Below the pieces are notes generated by a model. That model saw nothing but the letters and a program-made list of their open reading frames with translations. It was not told the DNA's origin and did not search any database. Shown in pieces: positions 44,931 through 58,133 of a DNA stretch of 64,000 bases. The DNA is from Nectonema munidae (taxonomy: Eukaryota; Nematomorpha; Nectonematoida; Nectonematidae): the NCBI GenBank assembly GCA_030549495.1, contig JAUIRK010000461.1:62001-126000 (forward strand). The letters run 5' to 3'. The translations under genes and the position numbers were made by a program. Position 1 is the stretch's first letter. Each line of letters opens with the position of its first letter.

Positions 44931-47900
44931 TGTTAAAGAAGGGCACTCTTAATCATAAAATTGGTAGAAATTAAAAGATTTTGCAATTACGGCTGTATCG
45001 ATTTAGCTGACCATAAGTTACACTGCATAGGGTTTTTGAAACAATTGAAATGTAAAAATACTATTCTCTATTATTAAATTTCCTATCTTTTTTAAAAAGC
45101 ATTGATAAAATTAAAAGAATAGATTGACTTCTACTGACCAATAAAATAAAAACTATCCTTTTATTTTTTAGTTATATTTATCAATATGGGTAAGCATAAA
45201 CTTACCATATTATTACAGTATATATATTTTTTAAATTAACAAATTTTCGAAATCGTGTTGCGAAAAAGTGTCATTTATATATATGCGTAAGTAAGTAAGT
45301 CAATATATAGCTTGCAGCTGATAAAAATTTTGATCATCATAACTTTTTTATTTTTTTGAGATTTAATATATTTTGTATCTAACACCCTGTTAGAAAATAT
45401 GTAAATTTTCCTCCGTAGTCGACTTTATGGGGTTCATCAAAAAATCGAAATTTTCTTTTTGTTGTCTTCCGTGGCCTTGCCAGGCCACTAATGGACCCAT
45501 GGCGTATCTTAAGGTTGGAAGTAAGGCATGCTAATTTCAAAAATCAAATAACTTAAAACTTTTATGGTATGAAATATTTAAAAATAAGAAACTTAACGTT
45601 AAATTATATATAAGCATATCTTGAAGCAAAAATTGTGCCAACGTTGAATCTTTCTTATGATTGAGTTGCTCAATAAGAAGTGTTTTTACTTTGTTTATCG
45701 TGGAAAATGAAAGGTTTTATTTCTTTGTTCTAACCAAGAAAAAATAATTCTTGTTATTCTTAACTTTCACAGCGCACCTAAAACTCCTTCAGGAGCTATT
45801 GACCACTATGGGAACCAGTGTACTATTCCGATTGATTCTTTGAAAATAATAAAATCATTAAGAGGTTGACAAGCTCGTAAATGCGTAAAGCATAAGTTGT
45901 TGAAACTTTGTTTATGAATCAATAGGTATTTATGGAAAAAAATTAGAAAAACTGCACACTTTATTTAAAACAGCATTATAAAAAACAACCTACACTGCAT
46001 ATTTAAATGTTCTAAAACATATTATATGGATTTTAAAAATCATAAAACTAGCGTAAAAATATTGCTCATAATGGTATAATTTTCTTGAAAAGTAAGCGTT
46101 AAAACAAAATCGACTCTAGATATTTGTCTTAATCGCATAAATATGGAAAAGATTTTACTTTAAATTTAGTTTAAAAAATCTGTATAAAGTACGTATCACG
46201 TGACCCTTAATAATAAGCGTGTTAACATTTATTAGTTAGTTGAATAGTAATGAATTATTTATTGGAAAAAATGAAAATTCCTAGTGGCCTGGTTTGAAAA
46301 ACTTGGAAGAAAAAGAAATAAAAGGCAAAATGTAACCATGAGCTGTCTTAAATCGTATTGTGCCAATTTATGTATCCAAAAGAAGCTCGTTATCTCTTTA
46401 TAACCGAAAAGTAGTAATTTATCTTGCAGAAAAAATTATTCAAAAAAGCTAAGCAAAGAGTTATGAATAAGAATGTCGAAATAGGAAGAATAAAGAATAA
46501 TAATTATTATTGATAGAGTATGAGTCGAAATACTCAAATTCTTAGAAGTGCGAATATTCCAGGGATGATTAGTTTGTTTACTACACATCAAAAGAATATG
46601 AATTAAGTAAATGAAGGGACATCTGTCTCTCTCTCTCTTCCTTACACAAACTTATATAAGACAGAAAAAGGCGTGATAAAAAAGATAGAACTAGCAATAA
46701 AATAGGAAGCGTATATTATTTTCTCAGGCTTCTACTCTGTGTGGATTTATATACGCTTACAACATTCCAAGTATCCAGATATGATACAAGGGCGTGCTTT
46801 GCGAAAGAAAACGACATGTTGCTTCTTCATCACAATGAATGTAGTAATCACTACGAATAATATAGGCAAGCCTTATATGATTTTCGTACCTTCTTTTACT
46901 GTGAATTTTCAGATTCTAATAAAAAATGGAAACAAAGGGCGTTTTTGGAATAAGAGCACACCTTAGAACTTTGAATGAGGTTAGTTTAGAAGAATGAGTG
47001 ATTGCTGATTAACCAATAAAATCACATACTGATTAGTCAATCAAACTTGAAAGTATAGCTTATATTACAACATGGGGGATAGATGGTAGGTAAGGGATGA
47101 AGTATATGCTCAAAAGAAATTGTTTACATAAACTAGGCAATACTGATTATTATTTAATGTATGTTGTGGATAGCAAGTATCGAGCAAAATCAATAGGACA
47201 TTATTAGCTTATATCCAGGGTGTTCGCCGCACACCCTGAATATACGCCACTAATATGGACCTATCAATACCCCCTCCCTCCCACAAATATTTAGGGCTTC
47301 ATAACTTTTTTCATATAAACTAAAATGAGCTGAAATTTTTAATGAAAGTTAGGAAATATAGGGAAAAAATCACTATAAAATTTCATGTAATTTGAAAAAC
47401 TCTAGGATATATATTTTTGACTTTAGATTTTCTACACTTAAATATATAGTATCTTAGCGACGCTCTGTATGCATATATGATTTGTCAAAATTCCTAATAT
47501 ATATTTTTTATTTAGTTAAATTAATAGGTAAGTAGTTTATATTCTGAATTCATTTATTAAAATTATAGGTACGGTCGTTTTTATCATACAAAAATATAAA
47601 ATATACATCAAAAAATCTTTAGATGATTTTTTCAACCCAGCTTTAGTCCACTAAATGGCTAATGTTGTTATTTATACATATTTATAATTTTGTTTGCAAT
47701 TGGTCTTTGGATTTTTACATGGTATTTTGATTCCTTATATTATTTAAGATTTATAACATGGCCTTTGAAATTCTTGTATGGTCTTTGAATCTCACCTACA
47801 GTGTTAGATTTATTTCTTTTGCTTAGAAAATAAATTTTTTTTGTCACTTTCATATAGAGTTAGACTATCCCCAAATTAAAATAATACAATATATAAAAAT

Positions 47901-48024
47901 TAGATCATGTTTGAAAAAATAAATAAATTTATTATAAATAAAATATAACTTAAAAATCGAGATTACTTTTTATAAAAAAGAATAAATATAAATTATGTCA
48001 CCACTATTATGTGTCAATATTTTT
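44931..48024. other. non-coding interval downstream of NSMAF
   Basis: About 3.1 kb without a recognised gene. A short hairpin (CCAGGGTGTTCGCCGCACACCCTG) lies at about 47216-47239, and a CT-rich tract at 46622-46641. The longest open frames have no family signature. Confidence 0.45.
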
Positions 48025-49554
48025 CTAAGAAAGGGATAGAAGAAAGAATTGCAAAGTATCTTTGTCACAATGATTCGTATAGCAAATTACCCTACACTCA
48101 TCAACATTACAGACAAATCCGTCTACTTTATCATTTGCATAAATACTTTTGACACAAATGCCATGAATGATTGAGTAGTTTATACGAATGATTGGACCTC
48201 CTTCAAAAAAACAAATCGCATTTCCCAATCCAACAGAAACAAGATCTTTAATAATTTTTCCACGACTTTGAAAAACTCTGAAAGAATTTTGTTGTGGGGA
48301 TTCAATATTCAACAAATTGATGTTTCCAAATTTATCTCCAAAAATCAAAGCATTATGTGAAAAAAAGTTGAAATAAGTAGGCTCAAGTGTGTCAGTGAAA
48401 TCAATGTTGAGTAAAGGACAAAGAGTTGGAACTGAGTATATCTAAAATAAAAACAAGGTTATTTTGAATAATTTGAATATACCGTACATGTAGGAGAGTG
48501 TAAGGCAACACTTTGTAAAAAATGACCAAATTTTTAAGTTGCAATAAGAAAGTACAAAAATGCAGTGATAAATGCAAAGGGGAGTAGATAGATAAATCAT
48601 ATTTAAACGCAATTGGTTTTAAATATAAATATTAGCATATTAAAAAATATAGAGGTTTCCAAAATAGCTCATTATCATAGTTAACATCTAGAGAAGACAA
48701 GGTGAATTCTTAAAATGGTTATTTTAAAGTTAAAATGTGACCTTATACACAACACATACGGTGTTAATAAAGTTACAATAATGATGCTTGAAGTGAATAA
48801 AATGGCATATTTAAGGAAATCGTCATTTTGAGATGTGTGATTAGAAAGAGAAACGAGAAGAACGCGATCAAATAGTTCAGCTTCTGATTCGTATCTAAGG
48901 GAAAATCGCTTTAAAGAAGATGAAAATTTGGAAACTTTCAACTGTGAATCATTTGAAATAGTGAAGAGGTAATGGAAATCAGGAGAGGTTTGAGCCATGC
49001 TCGCAAAGAGAATAGAATCATTGTGTATTTTCGTTCTGCAAAAAACTTCACGGCAAAGCTTATGTGAGTAGAATACGAGAAAGCCATCTGTCGAGCCAAT
49101 TAATAATAGAGATCCGGTGCTTAAAAAGGTTAGGCTTTGGCAAGATGCAATTTGCACATTATTCAAGTAACCTAAGGCATTGATTTTTTTGCTTTGGATA
49201 TCCACTTCGTAAAGAGAATAATCATCAAACAAACAAAAAAGCAACGAAGATAGGTGTAATATCGCTGCAAATAAAAGAAGCTTTTTACTTTTCATGATAA
49301 AAATTTCACTAAGTTTAAAATCAAAAAAGTGATAACAACCAATCTCCTTAACAATTTTTTGGCATTGCAAATCTCTTGTAATGTGGGGAGATGAAAATAG
49401 TTGCTTAGGAGTTTGTCCAAACTCCATAATTTGTGTTTGTAATCGGCACCAGTCAGTAGCATTTTTGAAAACACTCAACTTCACATTTTCTTCATAAGTG
49501 AATGGATGGAAGAGGTTGTCATAGGAAAGAGCATGCTCTCCTCTTTGCTTATAT
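48025..49554 (-). CDS. NSMAF: NSMAF exons 10-11, end of BEACH and WD-repeat region
   Basis: Exon 49554-48777 starts by completing a Gly codon ([20 protein letters not shown]). It runs through [13 protein letters not shown] into a propeller-like region ([40 protein letters not shown]). Exon 48441-48025 ([40 protein letters not shown]) ends at the stop. The donor for the 335-nt intron is ATT|gtaact; a stronger-looking gtatgt 18 nt later would shift the frame. Confidence 0.82.
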
Positions 49555-52017
49555 CTACAATGTTTTCTGTTAAGAAGAAAAACTGATTTGGATTAAATGG
49601 AGGTAGCGTACCCGAATATGAGATCTATCCAATGATTCAACATACCACTTACTTGCTCACTCTCCAGAGCCATATTCATTTTCTCTACAAAATCAAGACT
49701 GCCGTTAGCCCATGGAGGAAGTTTAACATCGACAACACGCTTTTTATCTTGGCATAATCCTAAATTTAGCATCTTTGTAAGAAGTAATGATAATGAAATG
49801 CAAAGATGAATAAATCTTACTTTGTAATTCGATAAAAATTTGTGACGATTTGGCATATAAAATTCAGGAATTAGTTCTTTGAAGTCAGCTTTACTAGTAC
49901 AAACACTGTTCCATGTATCATTTATATTTTTGAATAAACGATCAGGTTGATCATATCTTCCATTATTTAAGCAAAGAGAATACTCTGGATGCGATCTTAT
50001 GAGATAATAAGCGAGATAGGCTGGCGTTGAATAGTGTGTGCCATATAAATATTTTGGTTCAGGCATTTCTTTATACCTCTCCTTAAAAATAGTAATTATT
50101 AGATTAGAGAAATAAAATCTAAAACCTACTAAGAAGGGATTATATAGGAAAACATAAAGCCAAAGAAAAATCAACACTCTTTCGACATTTATCTTTTCAT
50201 TGTTTTGGCGTTATCTGTTCTGCTTGCTACTCAATATTGCTTCTTATCTACTGCATTGGTTGCTATAAATCGAGTGGTTCTAGAAGTCTTAGTGATTTTT
50301 TAATTTACTTGCTTATGGAAGAACATATGTAATACTATTAATCTGGGATGAGGCCGTTTAAAAATATGTTTTGCTCTAGTTCTAAAACAAGAATTTAGCG
50401 AGCATCAAATTGGACTATGCATAGAAATATACATATAAATGTCATTGGGTAGCAACAAAATTTAGTTGAGTTGCTAAACGATTTTGAAAATATCCTCATT
50501 TAGGTGATAATGATTTTTATTGAAAGAAAAATAAACTAAATAATAATAGAATTAAGAATAAGACAAATTGAAAATGTTTTAAAGGAGGAACTTCCTACCT
50601 GCGCTCATTCGCAAAGAAATGAGATTAGTGCAATCAAAAATTTATAGTACTAAGCAACGCCTCGTAAATATCTCAAGAAATAAAAGATTAGTTAAATCTG
50701 AACATTGATTAGGTAAAGAATCTAATAAAATACATTACTTTAAGTTGTAAGAGACGAGCAGAATTTAAAGCACCAATTGGCTTGCTTAAATCTCTATAAA
50801 CATGGGGGTTTAGGAGATTAATACGTAAGGAGGTGTAATCTGTGAGGAGCCAAGGAAAAACAGGATATTGACTAAAATCTGTAAAACTTCGATCTGACAA
50901 ACTAAATTAATTATATTTATAAAATAAAGTAAAACAACGAAAACACCAAGAGATGTACAAATTAAGCAAAGTGAGGTAATCAAAGTTTGATAACTTCCTT
51001 TCTTGCCAAAGCTTTTGTAATTCTCTAATATTAAATTTTTTGCATGATGATTCTACGAAAGAAATATTCTCATAGTATAAAGAACAAAGAAACAAAAGAA
51101 GAGCGTACTATTCAAATCAATGAAGCGAGTATAAAAGTCATTTCGGCGTGAAAAAGAGTTGAACTTGAAGTAAAAAGACTCTGAATAAAAGCTATCATTC
51201 AAGAACAACTCCATTCCCTAAGAAGAAAATTGTTGAGAAAAAGAAATAAATTTGTAATATTAAGGTTACTATTGGCATAAAGATAAATCTTCTCTCTATT
51301 GCTTGCTTCACATGAAAAATATTGAGTTTGAACTCGGGTTTCTATTGAAAAAATTTGTAAAAACTATATTCAAAAGCATATAATTTTGGATCAATCCGAG
51401 AATTGAAGAATCTGAAAATAGTTTAGATGGATGAAAAGGAGACAAAAGACAGGTGATTTAAAATTAATTTGTGACTTTTATTTTCATTTTTTTTATAAAA
51501 AAAAATTTGTATTACTAAATAATTTTTTTGAATTTCAAGGAGAAAATGGAGTTTCATGAAGGAATGTGATAGATCGTGCGTTTATTTAGAGTTTAATCGA
51601 TAATTTTACATTACTTGATTGAGGTTACTGAGCGATTGGAAGTAGATATTTTTATTGGAAAGGATCAAACGCCCAGGACTCATTGATAAAGGAGTAACAC
51701 GGCTAGCCTCGCAGTCCATAACTAATTTCTCATCTGTGTCTTGAAACCTATAAAAAAATCTTTATAACTAAAGATGGTTATTGATAGTTTTCTATGACCA
51801 TGTGAAATTAAATTTGCTTCTTTTAACCTGGCAGGATACCATTTCTGTTACCTAAATATAAACACATAAAGAAAACATAAATATGTCTGAAAAAGAAATG
51901 TACCATTGAAAATTGATCGTCAGATGAAAGTGTACAAGATCTTAAGAGTTGGAAAATCAGATCCAGACTTGTTTGAACAGAATCATAAGTTAAAAGAAAA
52001 GAATGGAGTATGTCAGT
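48025..52017 (-). CDS. NSMAF: NSMAF/FAN, BEACH-WD protein, 11 exons, N-terminus not located
   Basis: Adaptor that in vertebrates links the TNF receptor to neutral sphingomyelinase. Exons (minus): 52017-51904, 51851-51799, 51747-51615, 51341-51270, 51217-51109, 51052-50959, 50901-50739, 50081-49821, 49772-49612, 49554-48777, 48441-48025. All join GT-AG in phase into 784 residues to a stop; human FAN has 917. GRAM/PH-like part: [180 protein letters not shown]. The C-terminal ~380 residues occupy the WD-repeat position but hold almost no GH/WD signatures. About 170 N-terminal residues are missing upstream. Confidence 0.9.
49612..50081 (-). CDS. NSMAF: NSMAF exons 8-9, BEACH core
   Basis: Exon 50081-49821 (87 codons, [19 protein letters not shown] to HKFLSNYK) and exon 49772-49612 ([20 protein letters not shown] to WIDLIFG, ending in a split Gly codon). 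The 48-nt intron between them is the shortest seen in the window. Spacing between conserved blocks equals that of human FAN. Confidence 0.92.
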
Positions 52018-53327
52018 CTATAATTAAAAAAACCATGTAATGATTTAATAGCAATATTAACAACAAATTTTAGCCCTTAAAATATTACAAGAGATGATTG
52101 AACAAATATTATCAAGCCCATAGCTTAGATTCGAAGACAAAAACAGAATTTTAAATAAAGGAAATATTTCGTTGAAAAATAAACTTATCATTAAAAGTTT
52201 TCATTTTTTTTAAATAATTCACTAAAAAAGTTTGGCCGTATAGGCCAACATATAGCCGTATAGGGCCTAAGCAGTCATGTAGCATTTTGTTTGAAAGATG
52301 TTCATGAAAACTACGGACATATTAAAAAATCAGCACCCTCTAAATTTCAAAATATCTATTTACTTCAATATTATAACATAAAAATTGAGAATTTGAAAAG
52401 ATTTTTAAACTAAAACATAAAAAATGAGAATTTAACACCATCTATAAAATTTTAACCTTTTTCATACTGTAGTTTCCCTTCTAAATTTTTTTTTGGAATA
52501 AATGAAAAATAAGATTAGTTTTTCCATATTAATAAATTGTTAGCTTGTCTATGCTAGTGAGTATGTTTAGGATCAGTGTATCAATAACACAAGGGGGCTA
52601 TGAATCCGCTTGCTCAAAATGGAATTGGTTCAAGATGTTGATCGTATATAACTCGATAGCAAAATATGAAATATAATACGTGATAAAAACGACGTTTTTT
52701 ACACCTTCGAATGAATTTTAGGCCATACGTAGTGTGATCTCATTGTTTTCGTCGAAAAGATATGCGAAGGCTTTATAAAATGCTATTTACAAGTATATCA
52801 CCCCTTCTATTTCTCTATCCTAGCTGCCCATTGTATTTCCTGGAATTTCAAAAAATATTATAATTCTAACTTTTTTTGAATGATTAGAACAAATACAATG
52901 AAAATAAAATAAAGTAGAAACTCATGTATAAAAAAATGCCTACTGTATTATAGTTATGGCATATGTTACCTCAAACTAAGGTAACAAATGTTTATCCTGT
53001 ACTTAAATATTTAAGTTTTCCTAAATAAATCTGGTCTTATAAAACACTTATTTAAAAAAATATACATTATTGTAACAATTTTAACAAACAAGTATGTTAT
53101 GTTGATTATAAAGAAAACAATTTTAATTGCTCATTTTACATCGTCCTTTTTTGGTAGGTTCGAAATACTACCTTGATACCTACAAATTCCGCCCGATTTC
53201 ATAAGTAATCTTGTTTTTTGAGGTTTTTGATTTCCATTTCCTAAATTTTACTGCTAACAGATCACTATGAAATAATTGTCATTCTACCGATATGATTACT
53301 ACTTTTCCTCCAAGATATGTAAGTATC
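52018..53327. other. upstream of the recovered NSMAF exons; nothing assigned
   Basis: Very AT-rich. It should be NSMAF intron sequence on the minus strand. A short duplicated motif (GGCCGTATAGG) lies at about 52233-52268. No exon with a matching phase was found. Confidence 0.4.
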
Positions 53328-53445
53328 AGTTAATGATAAATTGCAGTTTAAATTAACTTCCAAAATACCGTAATTATTGAGATATTAGTTAATGATAAAT
53401 TGCAGTTTAAATTAACTTCCAAAATACCGTAATTATTGAGATAAA
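53328..53445 (+). repeat. perfect tandem duplication of a 59-bp unit
   Basis: Two copies (53328-53386 and 53387-53445) beginning AGTTAATGATAAATTGCAG and ending in ...ATTGAGATA. Near identity shows a recent slippage or duplication event. Confidence 0.85.
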
Positions 53446-53882
53446 TTGCAACTAGATAGTTATGCCCTGTACCTATCGGCCAGTATCAGATGTCCTATTT
53501 ATCGTTCATAATTATTGATTCGTGTAGCTATTTGCTTGTATGAGTTATTCGTTTACTGGTGTGAATTCAAAGTTCGCATGTGTTTCTTTCTTAAATCCTA
53601 TATATGTAATTCAGAATTCATTATAATTCAAGGGTCCAAAAATTGTCATTTAAATGATTCTATCACAGTGTTATGATGGCGCAGCAGTGATGTCAGGTAT
53701 CAAAAAATTATTTTTTAACAATTTTTTTGAATATCTTATTTGAAAAGGTAAACATTGTGGTGGTGTACAAAAATCATGTCAGAGAAAGCAGGGAGATGTA
53801 TACCTTATATGCATTGTTTTAATCACAAGCTATATCTTGTAATTATAAACTCTTAATCAGCAAAATAAAGAAATAGTTTGAT

Positions 53883-55400
53883 TTGAGTAAGGAATTATTG
53901 AAGTTAACAAGTTACATCAATTTTTCTAAAGTTAATACAGTTTTGAAAGTGGCCAAAAACAAAGAACCAGCTTTTGTTTCAACTGGCTTTAATAATAATT
54001 GGAAAAAGGCATCATCGAGATTTGAAAGGGATCAAGCTTCAGAATGTCACAGATTCGCAATGGCATCAGCTTCTTTAAAACTTCAGGAACAAATTGATAT
54101 CAAAATAGATGTTAATCAACATCAAAAGCATCTGGCATTTCAAGGCCATATATCCGAAGAGGGAAACTTCTTCCAATCCTTGAACCTCTTACGAGGTGAT
54201 GATGAATTCGATGAATAAAAAATCAGATAACTATACATGTCCACAGGTTCAAGAAGAAATAATACAAATGCTAGGTAATGACATCGTAAGAACAATTGCT
54301 GCGAAAATAGCAAAAAATGGTCTTTTTAGAATTATGGTTGACGGAACCCAAGACATTACTGAAGTAGAACAAGAAGCTATTTACTTTCGCCATGTCAACG
54401 AAAACCTTGATGTTTATGAAGAATTTGTAAGACTTTATGAGCTACCATGCACATCAAAAGAAGTGACTTCAAAAATGATTTTTGATGTTATTACTCGTCT
54501 TTCACCATCAACTACTAATTTGAGAGCTCAAACGTATGATAGAGCAGCCAACATGATGGGCCCATACAAAAATTGTCAAGCAAAAGTTAAGGATCGCCAA
54601 CTTCTTGCAGTGAACTTCCTCTGTTCATCACATGTAGCTTCTCGAAAGTTCAAGGTAAGTATAGTAAATATATTATATAAATAAACTATAAGTTTAAACC
54701 ATCAAATCTATTATAATACTCCAATGGTTAACTTACTTATCTAGGGTCTCTTCAAAGCGAATGCACTCGACAGCTTTTCTAATGATCAGCCGGCAAAGCC
54801 CTCTACAATTCGTTCTCTCTGTCCAACTCGCTGGTTCTGAAGGTTGGTTGCTATCCTATCTGTTAAAAATAACTATGAAACTATTCTCGAAAGTCTAAGA
54901 GAAATGGCTTCATCGGGTAGGTTCGAATTGATGGTGGTAAAAGCAAATGGTCTACTTGATCGCTTTATGAAAGGAATAACTTCATAGATATGATTATACT
55001 CATATAAAGATAGTATAATCTAGGAGCTAACAACAACAACAACAACAACAACAACAATAACTTATCTTAACCTAGAGTTGGTGACCAAGCCAATTGCTGC
55101 ACTTGAACAACTGAATCAATCCTGTCAATCTTGTTTTACTGTTATCTCAAGTGCGCTCTTAGACTGTTATAAATATGTAAATTAATCTTTAAAACTATAT
55201 ATTTTAATATTAATTCTTTATTAAAATTTCGATAATATAGTTTATGTCTAAACAAAAAATTTTCTTTTGATGCCTACAGGTATGCTGGAAGCAGTCGGAG
55301 TAACAACAAAGTTTTTGCAAATATTCTGATTTCCGGGAAAGTTCTAGAAGAAAAATTAATTAAACAATACCCAGAATTCGAAAAGGATGAGCTAACAGTA
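53883..55400 (+). mobile_element. hAT transposase relic (ZMYM1/TTF-type) with an intron
   Basis: An N-terminal TTF-like block contains FVSTGFNNNWKKASSRFERD, SECHRFAMAS and LAFQGHISEEGNFFQSLNLL. The catalytic region follows at 54196-54652: FRIMVDGTQDITEVEQEAIY, FVRLYELPCTSKEVTSKMIF and AQTYDRAANMMGPYKNCQAK. After FLCSSHVASRKFK there is a canonical donor (AAG|gtaagt, 54656) and an acceptor (cttatctag, about 54744). GLFKANALDSFSN and RSLCPTRW continue the expected order, then SVKNNYETILESLREMASSG. A frame break joins the first two blocks near 54.2 kb, and later parts have stops. Terminal repeats were not located. Confidence 0.72.
55028..55057 (+). repeat. (CAA)n microsatellite
   Basis: About nine to ten uninterrupted AAC/CAA triplets within the decayed 3' part of the hAT element. 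Confidence 0.95.
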
Positions 55401-55689
55401 GTTAGATGTTTCAGCAAACAACTAAGGCAAATAGTTTGCAGGAAGAACCAAAAAGAGACGTGAGATATTTGGAGTTTAAGATGATATCCATATCAAGCTT
55501 AAAAAGGTGTACAAAAAATAGTATGTGATCAGGTGTATAACATTCCCGCAAGTATGAGAACTTGCCTACGCTCCTGCTTATAGTCAATGTTCTAGTTTTA
55601 AGAGAATAACAAATATAATCAGAACAATTCTTTTTTTTCTTGAAGGCTTGTACGTACATCCACTCTAAATGCCTCATCCACTCGATGTT

Positions 55690-58023
55690 GAGAGTATATT
55701 CATATTTTAAAAGCTCAAGATTATACAGAGCTGTTTAGGCGATCGATTTTTAGTGTATCTATTTTTGAAATGATAATAATCAGGATTGCCAATTTTACCC
55801 AACCCAATCAAACCATACTGGTTTATTAGGTTAAAGCCACCTTAAAATTGAAACATTTAAATAAATTTGAATGTTAAATGCATCGCACTTCATCAAATTA
55901 AAATCATCAACACTGATTGCGATCTCACATGATTTTGCATCATTCCAACTTCACAACAACTTTCATACAATTGTAGCCTCACGAAACATTTAACCTGCTT
56001 CACATTATTTTAAGTTTTTACTTTTATATAATTGCAACCTGGCGACATAATTAACCACACACATACACATATATATATAAAGTAACACAGCACAAAGATC
56101 AGAACCCAATCACTTCATCAAAGAAAACAACCAAGAAGTGAAACCTTTCCGAGATCTTCACCAACTATCAAAGCTATCAATCAGCTAATCCATAAAGGCT
56201 ATCCAATAAGCAAATCCCGTGAAGATCGAAGATGCCTCTATTTCTCTCTTTACAATAAAGTTGTTTTTCATTCAAATTTTCGATTATTGCTGGTTCAGCA
56301 ATACAAAAATACCCTGGTTTTTTTACAATATACACACCTTGTTCAAAAATACTTTACAAATGAGCTTGTGCTAAGGCTGATATACTTATGATTTTTGATA
56401 AGACTTGACCTAATCATGAATTTTAACTAGAAAAAATAGATAGTGGTTAGACTCGTCCGTTTTCACCTTAAAACCGATATCTAATTCAGCTGTAGCAAAC
56501 TGAAACACCTATTTGGAATGTCATCAATTCATCGCTTACGCTCAACTTCATTAATTGGAATTGATAGTACTTTGGAGTATGGTTCACCTTTGCAACTATC
56601 CCAACAACCATACAAGCTACACTTATTAGACATTATGTGCATTAGCATCATTCTAATAAGACATTCAATTATATTAGTTAATTCATAATAGTTTCACAAT
56701 GCCAAAAATCAAGAAAAATTCCATGAAAACTCCTAGTCATGCTTTGGGTCATAAACAAAAGTAAAACAGATTAAACATGAGAATATATGTAAAACTTCAA
56801 CAAACTAGTTGATTGAATTATAAAGATAAGTAACAAAGAAAAACAATAATGCATATGGACAAAATTACAAGGAAATCATCTAGACAACAACATTATAATA
56901 GGCTTAGTAGCATTTAGTAGAGGCGTAGTGCATAAAAGATATATAAATATATCTGCACTCGTGCAATAGATGAAAAAAATAGATTGTTTATGTTAACCTA
57001 ATTTACAAACCATTTGATACGTTCAAATTAAGATTAACACTAGCAATGCTGCTACTACGATTTTTGACCCAAATAAGTAAAGCAGGAAAAATATGAAAAT
57101 ATTAGAAAAGTCAAACCTTTAAGGACTTATTGCATAATAGAGAAGAAATATTTTAAGCTTTTTTTTCTTTACAATGATTGAATAACTAAAAAATAGGTTT
57201 TCATCTTGAATGAACTCATTCTAAGACGCCGTCATTTAAGATACAATTTTAAATTAACGCCCTATTTTTAGATACATTTCTAGGCGCGTTTTTACTCAAG
57301 GATAATGCGATCATAGGTATAATATCGAAGTCTCTTCCTTTATCTTCGCCTAGAACTTCACACCTCCTCATTCCTATATTATGAATCTAATTCATATGTT
57401 CTGAATTTAACCACGCGATAATGAATACATTGTCTACACATACTTTTTGAATTCATTGATTTTTTGGTCATGTTGGAGTACATGAGTATCAATTGTTATG
57501 GACAAGCAAAAATGGCGTTGAAATAGAATGCAGTGTACGGCAGACAAATAATGAAAAAGGCTCTTCGTTAAATTTAGGCAGTAATTCAAAGTTAGCATAA
57601 GTAAGAAAGGAAAATGAATTTCCGTTTGTAAGTTTGACAAGAAATTACGCTAAAACAGGGCATTCTTCAATCAAAATCAGAAAATGAAATTCAATAGAAC
57701 AAAATATAATTGAAAAAAACAATACTTTGCACTGTTTGTATGGTAGAACGGAGTTATTTGTGCTTGCTATGGCAGCCAGCTTATCACACGTTATCTCAAG
57801 AACATTTTCAAAAGGATGAGAACTATGAAAGAATAAAATTGAACAACGAATATATTTTAATCATATCTAATTGATTGCAAGCGGTGTATAATATTTGAAA
57901 CGTCAAAAAGATGTACTCTTCGTTAAGAATATTGGCAGATTGCTTCGCGGAGAAATGTGAGGAATATGCAAACTAAAAAAAAGTTCTTTGAAGACGGCAT
58001 AAAAACGAACGCAAGAAGCTTAC
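55690..58023. other. non-coding interval with a possible solo LTR
   Basis: At about 56055-56290 a TATATATATAAAG promoter-like box is followed about 200 nt later by AATAAAG and a T-rich stretch. This order is usual in a long terminal repeat. Neither TG...CA edges nor a short target duplication could be fixed and no internal region is attached, so the call is weak. The rest is AT-rich without coding signal. Confidence 0.25.
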
Positions 58024-58133
58024 CTTGAGTAAAGGGTGTTTGAGATTTAATGGCTCGAATATCACTGATTTGGAGCATATCTTTAACCTGCCTTTTTCTT
58101 TGCTTAATAACGGAGTAGAGGATTAAATAAGAG
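58024..58133 (-). CDS. possible coding exon, perhaps from the NSMAF 5' region
   Basis: 110 nt between a good acceptor (tttcctttgcttag) and a strong donor (CAAG|gtaagc), open in only one frame: SYLILYSVIKQRKRQVKDML, then QISDIRAIKSQTPFTQ. It lies on the correct strand upstream of the first certain NSMAF exon. LQISDIRAI is faintly like the IPLRDCIKI stretch of the FAN N-terminus. No partner exon of matching phase was found on either side. It could belong to another gene. Confidence 0.3.
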
